A stretch of 48,097 nucleotides of DNA, from assembly GCF_002160525.1 (NCBI RefSeq), contig NZ_NFKT01000034.1:1-48097 (forward strand). Reading direction: 5' to 3'. Positions 14,635-21,665 of this stretch are shown here, one piece after another. Both the position numbers and the translations under genes were made by a program. The DNA is from Lachnoclostridium sp. An169 (GTDB lineage Bacteria > Bacillota > Clostridia > Lachnospirales > Lachnospiraceae). The notes below the pieces were generated by a model. It did no database searches, had not been told where the DNA came from, and saw only the letters and a program-made list of their open reading frames with translations. Position 1 is the first letter of the stretch; each line of letters begins with the position of its first letter.

Positions 14635-14908
14635 CGCAGTATGTCCGCTGGAAATCGGGGATATGGTGGCGGTTACGATGGAAGAGAATGGAAAGAAGAC
14701 GGCGTACTACATGCCGCAGGGAATAGTAATTGAGATCAACAGAGCCGCAAAGGTTCAGAAAGTGACGGACATTGCGGCGGTGCATTACTGCCGGAGTGGG
14801 AAGGTATGCTTCCTGTACGAACTGGACAACAGCGGAAGGTATGAAAGTCTCATGGTAAAAGTTCCGGTAAAGCAAATGTCGGATGAACTGGAACGCCGGG
14901 GAAGATAG
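14615..14908 (+). CDS. hypothetical protein, 97 aa
   Basis: A 97-residue protein starting behind GAAGGAGGAAAAG. Beta-rich pattern (LEIGDMVAVTME, YYMPQGIVIEI, VCFLYELD) suggests a small barrel such as an SH3-like fold, but this is only a pattern reading. It is the last gene before the second tRNA-like RNA. Confidence 0.7.
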   Translation: MKTRAFNAVCPLEIGDMVAVTMEENGKKTAYYMPQGIVIEINRAAKVQKVTDIAAVHYCRSGKVCFLYELDNSGRYESLMVKVPVKQMSDELERRGR

Positions 14909-14984
14909 TATGTCTGAAAGTTCCATTCATAGAGATTGACGGAGAAAAGATCATGGAATTTGAGAAAGGAAAAAGAAGCAAAGT

Positions 14985-15047
14985 ACCGGGAGCCGCAGAG
15001 GGGCAGCAGGCGTAAAATCTGCGGGGCGGGTTCGATTCCCGCCCGGT
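14985..15047 (+). ncRNA. tRNA-like RNA 2
   Basis: The 63 bases fold like the copy at 3807. Acceptor ACCGG/CCGGT (5 bp), D-like GCC/GGC, anticodon-like stem GCAGG/TCTGC with 7-base loop CGTAAAA, three-base variable region, T stem GCGGG/CCCGC with the canonical loop TTCGATT. Again G stands at position 33; the anticodon would read TAA. Changes relative to copy 1 keep the stems, for example a G-T pair in place of G-C. It lies 23 bases upstream of the parA leader motif. Confidence 0.6.
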
Positions 15048-15069
15048 GTATTACTGGGAAAATAAAAAT

Positions 15070-15089
15070 CATACCAGATACAAGGAGGA
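15070..15089 (+). promoter_or_regulatory. shared leader with ribosome site before parA
   Basis: CATACCAGATACAAGGAGGA, identical to 4417-4436 before DGR target 1. It contains the Shine-Dalgarno used by parA. Confidence 0.6.
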
Positions 15090-15095
15090 CAAGCC

Positions 15096-15860
15096 ATGAA
15101 AACATTATCAATCATTAACCTTAAAGGCGGGGTAGCGAAGACCATTTCAAGCGTGAATATGGCACACATACTGGCAGCAGTACACGGTTATAAAGTTCTT
15201 CTGATCGACAATGACAAGCAGGGGAACGCCAGTAAGATTCTGAACCGGCACAATTACAGCAGGCCGGGAGTTGCGGAGATCATGACGGATCGCAAGGTTG
15301 ACATGAATAAAGTTATCCAGAAGACAGATTATGAAGGTCTGGACATTGTGACAGCGAATATGACGCTGCTAAAGGCAAACTTAGAGGTTTTGCTTGATCA
15401 GCAGCGCCCACAGCAGATCAGATTTAAAAAGGCGTTGGAGCAGGTGGCAGGGAAATATGACTTCTGTATTATCGACAATGCGCCGGATATCAATATCAGT
15501 ACGATCAATGCGCTTGTAGCCTCTGATGATGTAATGATACCCGTAACGATAGATGATTTCGCACTGGACGGGCTGGCAGAATTAAAAGAGCAAATCGACA
15601 ATACAAGGGAAGACTTAAATCCGAATCTGACACTGAAAGGCTGTTTCGTGACACAATTCGACAGTTCCAATGAAGCGGACCGGCAGGGGGAAGAATACCT
15701 GCGGAGCATGGCGGAATACCCGGTATTTGAAACCCATATCAGAAGAACACCGAAAATGAAACCCAGTACCTTTGCGCGGGAACCGATCATTTTATATTCA
15801 AGCCGCTGCGGAGCCGCACAGGATTATAAAAAACTGGTAGAAGAATACCTGAAAAACTGA
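15096..15860 (+). CDS. parA: ParA/Soj-type partition ATPase
   Basis: A 254-residue deviant-Walker ATPase. Walker A is KGGVAKT (10-16), with Ile where Thr usually follows. Walker A' is DNDKQGN (38-44), and Walker B lies in CIIDNAP near 125. ParA proteins bind ATP and the nucleoid and, with ParB, segregate plasmids or chromosomes. The C-terminal region (LKGCFVTQFD..., RRTPKMKPSTFAREPI) fits the Soj family. It is followed 29 bases later by parB. Partition genes in an integrating phage suggest an episomal stage or a changed role. Confidence 0.93.
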   Translation: MKTLSIINLKGGVAKTISSVNMAHILAAVHGYKVLLIDNDKQGNASKILNRHNYSRPGVAEIMTDRKVDMNKVIQKTDYEGLDIVTANMTLLKANLEVLLDQQRPQQIRFKKALEQVAGKYDFCIIDNAPDINISTINALVASDDVMIPVTIDDFALDGLAELKEQIDNTREDLNPNLTLKGCFVTQFDSSNEADRQGEEYLRSMAEYPVFETHIRRTPKMKPSTFAREPIILYSSRCGAAQDYKKLVEEYLKN

Positions 15861-15889
15861 CCGATTCGGACATATAGGGAGGAAGAACG

Positions 15890-17221
15890 ATGGCAGGAAA
15901 ATTTAATCTGACAGAACTGTTGAACCAAAGATCAAAGGAAAAAGAAGCAGAGCAGGAAGCCGGAAAACAGGAAGAAAAAATGGAAATTGAATATGTGGAC
16001 GTTTACGATCTCATACCGTCAAAAGAAAACTTTTACCATGTAGACGAAAGATTAAAGAAGAATATTGAGATCATGGGGCTGTTGCAGCCGATACTTGTAA
16101 AAAGGCCGGTAGGCGGAAAATATGAAGTGATCGCAGGACACAGAAGAAGACTGGCGCTCATTGCGCTTGTGGAAGAAGGGAAAGAAAAGTTCCGGCAGGT
16201 TCCGTGTGTATTTAAACAGGAAAGCGCCGTGGACAGGCTGGCGCTTATCATGGCAAACGGTTTCAGAGACAAGACAGACTGGGAAAAGATGATAGAAACC
16301 GTAGAGACGGAACGCCTGGTTCTGGAACTGAAAAAAGAAAACCAGATCAAAGGAAACACGCGGGAAATGCTGGCAGAGGTTACGGGAGTGACAGAGGCAC
16401 AGCTTGGCCGGTATAAATCCATATACAACAACCTGATACCGGAACTTCTGGAAGCGTTCAAGAACGACAATATTATTATTTCCGTAGCGGTAGAACTTTG
16501 CGGATTACCGGAAGAATGGCAGGAAAAGGCGGCAGAACGTGTCAGAGAAGGAGAAAAACTATCCCTTGCGGACGCAAGGCAGATGAAACGGCAGGAGGAA
16601 GAAAGCAGACAGATTCCTGGACAGATGGACATGGACACCTGCATGAATCCGCCGGAAGAGGAAGAAAAAGAAGACAGAGGGCAGCAGGAAGAAGAGAGAA
16701 GCCAAAAGAGCGAAGAAGCGTACATAGACCCGCAGCCGGAAGAGATCACATCTCTTTGCTATTCCTGTATGAATTATGAGACTTGCCATGAAAAGAAAGC
16801 GACGGTCCGGGAGTGCAACGCATACAAAAACCGCCGGGAAGCACAGAAAACAGAGGAAGAAAGATACAGCGAAGAGCAGGCGGCAATAGACCGGGAGACA
16901 GAAAGGAAACTGCGGGAAATGCGGCAGGAAGAAAAGATGAATCATCTTCCTTCCGACCAGGCACAGCCGGAAGAGAAAGTACATGAAGTGAAACTGGCCG
17001 CCATGTACTATGACGATGTAAAAGACGGGAAAAAGACATTTGAATTAAGAAAAAATGACCGGAATTACAAGGAAGGGGATAAATTGCATATGCTGGAATT
17101 TAAAGACGGCAGGCACACGGGAAGAACAATATCCGCAGATATTGTGTATCTTATGGAAGAGTACACGGGCCTAACAGAAGGGTACTGCATACTGGGAATA
17201 CGAGTGACGGCGGCAGATTAG
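15890..17221 (+). CDS. parB: ParB-like protein fused to a DUF3850 (ASCH-like) domain
   Basis: A 443-residue protein with three parts. Residues 30-125 are a ParB N-terminal domain (DLIPSKENFYHVDERLKKNIE, IMGLLQPILVKRP, VIAGHRRRLAL with the GHRR CTP-binding box). Residues 140-245 form the helix-turn-helix DNA-binding domain. An acidic linker and a Cys cluster follow (CYSCMNYETC...ECNAY, near 285-310), probably zinc-binding. The last 80 residues (VHEVKLAAMYYDDVKDGKKTFELRKNDRNYKEGD...) match DUF3850, an ASCH/PUA-like RNA-binding-type fold normally found alone in phages. The fusion is unusual. It likely binds parS-like sites and ParA. Confidence 0.88.
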   Translation: MAGKFNLTELLNQRSKEKEAEQEAGKQEEKMEIEYVDVYDLIPSKENFYHVDERLKKNIEIMGLLQPILVKRPVGGKYEVIAGHRRRLALIALVEEGKEKFRQVPCVFKQESAVDRLALIMANGFRDKTDWEKMIETVETERLVLELKKENQIKGNTREMLAEVTGVTEAQLGRYKSIYNNLIPELLEAFKNDNIIISVAVELCGLPEEWQEKAAERVREGEKLSLADARQMKRQEEESRQIPGQMDMDTCMNPPEEEEKEDRGQQEEERSQKSEEAYIDPQPEEITSLCYSCMNYETCHEKKATVRECNAYKNRREAQKTEEERYSEEQAAIDRETERKLREMRQEEKMNHLPSDQAQPEEKVHEVKLAAMYYDDVKDGKKTFELRKNDRNYKEGDKLHMLEFKDGRHTGRTISADIVYLMEEYTGLTEGYCILGIRVTAAD

Positions 17222-17232
17222 GAGGCGCAGGC

Positions 17233-17376
17233 GTGGGAGTAATGGCAGAAATTATAGAAATATTGGAAAAAGAGAAGATAGACACAGAGAGGGCAACGCC
17301 GGAAACGGTGCTTGCCCTTGCGGTGCGTAATGGAAAAGAAAAAGAGGGGCAGGGGGTTAAAAATGAGAAACGATAG
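17233..17376 (+). CDS. small protein, 47 aa
   Basis: A 47-residue frame from GTG 17233, seven bases after AGGAGG, with a second possible start at ATG 17242. Acidic/basic helical sequence (EIIEILEKEKIDTERATPETVL). It overlaps the upstream end of the late-regulator frame. No family recognised. Confidence 0.5.
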   Translation: MGVMAEIIEILEKEKIDTERATPETVLALAVRNGKEKEGQGVKNEKR

Positions 17377-17875
17377 AACGGAGGGTAAGGCAATGACGGC
17401 AGGGGAAATGAACAGAGAAAAAGTTGTAAAGCTGCTGAAATTATTCCCGGAGATTGATTCAGAAATTTCCGTAAGGCGGGGCATATTAAATGACCTTGAA
17501 AGATATTACGATACGAGCGGCGCAATCAATTATGACGGTATGCCGCACGGAATAAACCATATTTCAAACCCGACGGAAAAGACGGCTTTAAATGTGCCGG
17601 ATTTTGTGCGGAAGGAAATTGAAAAATACACGGCAGAGATCGCAGAACTGCAAAAAGTGAAAGTAGAAATCCTGAAAGAAGTATCACGGCTTTCGCTAAA
17701 GCAGAAAAATATTGTTTTCGGTTTCTATTTCCATTCTATGAAATGGGAAAAGGTGGCAAGCCGGACGCATTACAGCGAGAGACAGTGCAAGAATATCAGA
17801 GACGCAGCACTGGACAGGCTGTTGTGTTTATTCAGGAAAAATACGGCGCTGACACGGTATGAAATAAAGGAATGA
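17363..17875 (+). CDS. sigma-like/ArpU-type late transcription regulator
   Basis: About 170 residues. ATG 17363 (AGGGGG, 6-base spacing) and ATG 17393 (GGAGGG, 7-base spacing) are both good starts. The C-terminal helices LSLKQKNIVFGFYFHSMKWEKVASRTHYSERQ resemble sigma region 4/ArpU-RinA activators, which turn on phage late genes. The N-terminal half is helical. It is the last early gene and lies directly before the late promoter region (17882-17915) and terminase, the position expected for such an activator. Confidence 0.8.
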   Translation: MRNDRTEGKAMTAGEMNREKVVKLLKLFPEIDSEISVRRGILNDLERYYDTSGAINYDGMPHGINHISNPTEKTALNVPDFVRKEIEKYTAEIAELQKVKVEILKEVSRLSLKQKNIVFGFYFHSMKWEKVASRTHYSERQCKNIRDAALDRLLCLFRKNTALTRYEIKE

Positions 17876-17881
17876 AAGAGT

Positions 17882-17915
17882 TTGCACGTTATTGCACTTT
17901 CTTTCCTGATATAAT
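17882..17915 (+). promoter_or_regulatory. candidate activator-dependent late promoter
   Basis: Direct repeats TTGCAC at 17882 and 17892, exactly 10 bases apart, lie upstream of a perfect TATAAT (17910-17915). The spacing of 12 bases from the second repeat is too short for an ordinary -35, so the repeats are better read as binding sites for the sigma-like/ArpU protein encoded just upstream. The small hairpin CTTCCG/CGGAAG at 17951-17969 is in the leader. Confidence 0.65.
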
Positions 17916-18005
17916 AGATAAGCAAAACGAAAATACGCGCATTTTTTAAACTTCCGCAAAAATCGGAAGACAGGATTTTAAAAACAAACGAAGAGAGGCG
18001 GAGGC

Positions 18006-18821
18006 ATGGGAAGAGCAAGGAACCCGGAAAGGGATAAATCTTTACAACGCTTTCTGGAAAGCGGCGGGAAAATAAGCCTTGATGAACTGGCAGAGGCGGC
18101 AGGAGTACCAAAATCCAGAATAAGCAAGTGGAAATCAGAGGATAAATGGACAGAACAATTACGGGGGCGGCCTAAGAAAAAAGGAGGGCAGCCGGGTAAT
18201 AATAATGCCAGGGGGAGAACCCCGGCGAAGGACGGGAATAAAAACGCCGTTACTCATGGGGCGTACGCAAAAGTGGGGTATGAGGATATACCGCCGGAGA
18301 AAGCAGAAGAAATAAAACGCCTGGGAGAAAAGGAAGCAGAGAACGGAGCAGACAGGCTCATGATAGAAGAACTGCAAAGCCTGATGATCAGAAAGGAATA
18401 TCTTGAAGGACAGCTGAAATTATACACAGCAGAAGAAGTACAGGGAAGCTACTACATAGATAAGGTGGTGCATATGGTAGTGCCAAAGAGTGTAGAAGAG
18501 ATTGTGCAGGAGCAGGACAGTGGCATAGAAGGACAGCAGGCAGAAGACCCGGAGGGCGGAAAAGAGCGGTTGAAAACTGCAATGAAAACAGTGATCAAGT
18601 CCAGCGCCTTTGACCGGGCAATGAAGATAGAGGCAGAGTTGAACAGGCTTCATGGACGCATTATAAAGCAGATCGACAGCATGAAGTCTTATGAAATGGA
18701 AAACAGAAGATTGAAACTTGAAGAACGAAAGTATCAATTAGCAAAGCAGAAGCTAACAGGGCAGTATGATATTGACGACGAAACAGGAGAAATCATTGAC
18801 GAGATCATTGACGACGACTGA
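18006..18821 (+). CDS. small terminase subunit-like protein (phBC6A51 type)
   Basis: A 271-residue protein. An N-terminal helix-turn-helix (DELAEAAGVPKSRISKWKSEDKW) is followed by a basic, Gly/Asn-rich linker (KKKGGQPGNNNARG...GNKNAVTHG) and a long coiled coil. This is the pattern of small terminase subunits of the phBC6A51/YqaS type, which recognise the packaging site. A second, Nu1-like small subunit lies at 18962. Which one works with the large subunit is unclear; this one may be an additional DNA-recognition protein. Confidence 0.78.
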   Translation: MGRARNPERDKSLQRFLESGGKISLDELAEAAGVPKSRISKWKSEDKWTEQLRGRPKKKGGQPGNNNARGRTPAKDGNKNAVTHGAYAKVGYEDIPPEKAEEIKRLGEKEAENGADRLMIEELQSLMIRKEYLEGQLKLYTAEEVQGSYYIDKVVHMVVPKSVEEIVQEQDSGIEGQQAEDPEGGKERLKTAMKTVIKSSAFDRAMKIEAELNRLHGRIIKQIDSMKSYEMENRRLKLEERKYQLAKQKLTGQYDIDDETGEIIDEIIDDD

Positions 18822-18961
18822 CCGAAACGCAATCGGGGGATAGGTTCTTTCAGCGATTTTTGACTACTGCGGGTACGGCGACGCCCGACGCTTGCCTAGC
18901 CGCAAAATAGATTTTTTCGCTTCCGATTCCCCGGCAAATTTTTTTGTAAGGGGGTGTTTTT
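18822..18961. other. conserved-looking gap, candidate cos/pac site
   Basis: No gene in this 140-bp gap, the largest in the packaging block. It holds a GC-rich centre with the dyad GGGTACGGCGACGCCC and neighbouring GACG repeats, between two A/T-rich sides. Phages with gpA-type terminases cut cos just before the Nu1 gene, so this is a good candidate packaging site; no cut position can be read. Confidence 0.4.
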
Positions 18962-19447
18962 TTGAAGTTGTACACGTCGGCTGCCGTTGCAAGGCGACTG
19001 GATATGACGGAACGCAATGTAAGAATGTTAAGAGACAAAGGCGTTTTGACGGAGTACAGGCCGGGGCTGTATAACATAGACGAAGCAACGAGGCAGTATA
19101 TCAATTTTTTGCGCAAGAAGAACCCGGAGGCAGAAGAAAAGGTAGATTACAACACGGAACGGGCAAAATTGGTCAGAGCGAAGAGGGAAGCGCAGGAACT
19201 GGAACTGCAAATGAGGAAAAATGAAGTACACACGTCAGAAGACGTGGAACAAGTCATGTCCGATATGCTGATCAGGTTTAAAACGCGGCTGATGGCAATT
19301 CCGGCAAAATTAAGCCCGATTATGGCAAAGAAAACAGATCAGACAGACATATTCCAGACGATGAAAACGGCGGTAGATGAAGCATTGGAAGAACTTTCGG
19401 ACTTCAATACAGCTTTTGGGGAGGAAAGCAAAAAGAATGAGGAATAA
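18962..19447 (+). CDS. Nu1-like small terminase subunit
   Basis: A 161-residue protein beginning at TTG after AAGGGGGTG. Residues 1-40 form a MerR/Nu1-type winged helix (YTSAAVARRLDMTERNVRMLRDKGVL) and the remainder is helical (YNTERAKLVRAKREAQELELQMRKNE), as in lambda Nu1 and related packaging subunits. It overlaps the large terminase gene by 11 bases. It should bind the packaging site and load the gpA-type motor. Confidence 0.85.
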   Translation: MKLYTSAAVARRLDMTERNVRMLRDKGVLTEYRPGLYNIDEATRQYINFLRKKNPEAEEKVDYNTERAKLVRAKREAQELELQMRKNEVHTSEDVEQVMSDMLIRFKTRLMAIPAKLSPIMAKKTDQTDIFQTMKTAVDEALEELSDFNTAFGEESKKNEE

Positions 19448-21284
19448 CACGAAAGCATTATTTGAAAAAATATTCAAAGTATTACAGCCGCCGCCGGACT
19501 TAAAATTGTCGGAGTGGGCGGACGAATACAGAAGATTATCTTCCGAAGCGTCGGCAGAGCCGGGAAGGTGGAGAACATCGAAAGCGCCGTATCAACGGGA
19601 AATCATGGACGCAATTACAGATATGACGGTAAAAAAGGTTGTGGTAATGTCTGCGGCACAGGTGGGAAAAACCGACGCAATGATTCTAAATCCGATCGGC
19701 TATTACATACACTATGAGCCGTCGCCGATCATGGTTCTTCAACCGACAATCCAGATGGCGGAAGCGTTCAGCAAAGACCGCCTTTCCCCGATGATCAGAG
19801 ATACACCCGTAATAGCAGAACGGATAAACGATAAAAGCAGGACGAGCGGGAACACAATTTTGCAGAAAATATTCCCAGGAGGTCATGTTACGATGGTAGG
19901 GGCAAACAGCCCGTCGTCTCTTGCTTCACGTCCGATCAGGATATTGCTTGCGGACGAGATAGACCGATACCCGGCAACGGCGGGTTCAGAAGGAGACCCG
20001 CTGTTTCTTGCTGCGAAACGTCTTACAACATTCTGGAACCGCAAAGAAGTTGATGTTTCCACGCCGACAATTAAAGGACTGTCACGGATTGAGGTAGAAT
20101 ACCAGAACAGCAGCCGGGGAGAATGGAACGCGCCGTGTCCGTGCTGCGGGGAATTGCAGCCGTTAAAATGGGCGAATGTGGTTTTTGACAAGGACAATCT
20201 GAATGAAATAAATTATGTCTGCGAAAAATGCGGAGCAATTTCAAGTGAAGTGGAGTGGAAAGAAGGGTTCAAAAACGGAAGGTTTGTGCATGAGGACCCG
20301 GAAAATCCGGTAAAAGGTTTCCACCTGAACACGCTTGCTTCCACTCTGGCTACATGGCGTGAGGTTGTGGAAAAATTCCTTGTGGCAAACGAGGAAAAGA
20401 AGAAGGGGAACATTGAACTTCTGAAAGTGTGGACAAATACAGAACTGGGGGAAACATGGGAGGAAGACGGGGAGCAGGTAGAGGAAGACGAACTGATCAA
20501 GAGAAGGGAAAAATACAACTGCGAAGTGCCGGAGGAAGTATTGTATCTGACGGCAGGGGTTGACACGCAGGACGATCGTTTTGAAATCGAAGTTGTGGGA
20601 TGGGGTCCAGAGTATGAAAGCTGGGGTATAAAATACGCCGTTCTTTACGGAGATAACAGCGATTTGGAAAAGCAGGTATGGAAAGACCTTGATACCTTTC
20701 TGGCACAGTCATTTGAAAAGCCGGACGGAACAAAAATGAAAATTACTTGTACCTGTATCGACAGTGGAGGACACCGGGCGAATCAGGTATATAAATTCTG
20801 CAAGAAGCGGTTCAACAGAAAAGTATTTGCAATCAGAGGTTCCAATGACAGTACGGCGGCGTATATCCAGAAACCGACGAAAAACAACCGGGAGCAGGCA
20901 TATCTTTTCACACTGGGAGTTGATACAGGAAAATCATTGTTACTGCAACGGTTAAAGGTTGAGGAAGAAGGACCGGGATATTGTCACTTTCCAAAAGACG
21001 AACAGGGAAAGCCATACTCCCCGCGGGGATATGATGAAAAGTTTTTTGCAGGAATTACGGCTGAAAAGCAGGTTTTGACATATCGGAAAGGAAGGCCGGT
21101 ATTTGAATGGAGACTGCGGGATTTAGGACAGCATAAAAGAAACGAGGCGCTGGATTGCCGGAACTATGCGACGGCGGCGATTGAAATTACCGGGCTGCCG
21201 CTGAAAAAACCAGAGCCGGAAGAAAGTAAGCCGACAGCGGCAAGGAAAAGAAAAAGAAGAATTAACAGAGGAGGCGTTATTTAA
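19437..21284 (+). CDS. large terminase subunit, lambda gpA type
   Basis: A 615-residue packaging motor and nuclease. Walker A-like SAAQVGKT (72-79), Walker B ILLADEID (169-176), a CPCC...CEKC zinc pair (near 225-265), and the nuclease domain starting at TAGVDTQDDRFEIEVVGWG. It pumps DNA into the prohead using ATP and cuts concatemers, probably at cos. The start is ATG 19437 behind GGGAGGAAAG; a frame extension upstream overlaps the small subunit and is not needed. It ends in a basic tail (RKRKRRINRGG) and overlaps the next ATG by one base. Confidence 0.95.
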   Translation: MRNNTKALFEKIFKVLQPPPDLKLSEWADEYRRLSSEASAEPGRWRTSKAPYQREIMDAITDMTVKKVVVMSAAQVGKTDAMILNPIGYYIHYEPSPIMVLQPTIQMAEAFSKDRLSPMIRDTPVIAERINDKSRTSGNTILQKIFPGGHVTMVGANSPSSLASRPIRILLADEIDRYPATAGSEGDPLFLAAKRLTTFWNRKEVDVSTPTIKGLSRIEVEYQNSSRGEWNAPCPCCGELQPLKWANVVFDKDNLNEINYVCEKCGAISSEVEWKEGFKNGRFVHEDPENPVKGFHLNTLASTLATWREVVEKFLVANEEKKKGNIELLKVWTNTELGETWEEDGEQVEEDELIKRREKYNCEVPEEVLYLTAGVDTQDDRFEIEVVGWGPEYESWGIKYAVLYGDNSDLEKQVWKDLDTFLAQSFEKPDGTKMKITCTCIDSGGHRANQVYKFCKKRFNRKVFAIRGSNDSTAAYIQKPTKNNREQAYLFTLGVDTGKSLLLQRLKVEEEGPGYCHFPKDEQGKPYSPRGYDEKFFAGITAEKQVLTYRKGRPVFEWRLRDLGQHKRNEALDCRNYATAAIEITGLPLKKPEPEESKPTAARKRKRRINRGGVI

Positions 21285-21520
21285 TGGCAGGAATTAACAA
21301 AGAGACAGCGCAAAAACATTTAGACGCATGGCTTGAAGCAGAAATGGCGATTACGACAGGGCAAAGCTACACGATAGGAAGCAGAGTTCTTACGCGTGCC
21401 AATTTAACAGAGGTCAGAAACGCCATAACATACTGGGAAGATAAAGTAAAAAAGATTGAGAACATAGAAAAGAACGGCGGAAGAAATAAGATCAGGCGGG
21501 TTGTGCCGCGGGATTTATAA
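21284..21520 (+). CDS. gpW/DUF6148-like head-tail joining protein
   Basis: A 78-residue protein (HLDAWLEAEMAITTGQSYTIGSRVLTRANLTEVRNAITYWEDKVKK). This is the DUF6148/gpW-like family that follows terminase in lambda-type head modules and helps join head and tail. The start overlaps the terminase stop. The basic end RRVVPRD is typical. Confidence 0.85.
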   Translation: MAGINKETAQKHLDAWLEAEMAITTGQSYTIGSRVLTRANLTEVRNAITYWEDKVKKIENIEKNGGRNKIRRVVPRDL

Positions 21521-21524
21521 AAAG

Positions 21525-21572
21525 ATTGCCCGGAATTGCCCGTTTTGCCTGTTTACTTCCCCCTATTGCCCG
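21525..21572 (+). repeat. phased ATTGCCCG repeats
   Basis: Three exact ATTGCCCG copies at 21525, 21535 and 21565, at offsets of 10 and 30 bases, with a weaker TTTGCCTG at 21544. They are followed by an A/T-rich segment (21573-21596) that could hold a -10. Helical phasing suggests a protein-binding array. Confidence 0.6.
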
Positions 21573-21612
21573 AAAAATAATGATAATATATAAACTGCGA
21601 AAAGTAGGAAGA

Positions 21613-21635
21613 AGCACCTGGAAGGGTGCTTTTTT
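21613..21635 (+). terminator. terminator before portal gene
   Basis: Stem AGCACC/GGTGCT (21613-21618, 21625-21630) followed by a run of Ts. It lies inside the late operon between the gpW-like gene and the portal, so it would limit read-through or act as an attenuator. Confidence 0.7.
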
Positions 21636-21665
21636 CACGCCAAAAAGCAGGAAGGAGGCGAAAGG

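Noticed and set aside
14904..15016. Short peptide frame (KVPFIEIDGEKIMEFEK...) between the 97-aa gene and parA
   Set aside because: The residues look protein-like, but there is no ATG, GTG or TTG start with a ribosome site, and the frame ends inside the tRNA-like RNA. It may be a decayed gene end.
16033..16749. Minus-strand ORF of 238 codons opposite parB
   Set aside because: Ser-rich shadow of the acidic and Lys/Glu-rich ParB coding; no start signal.
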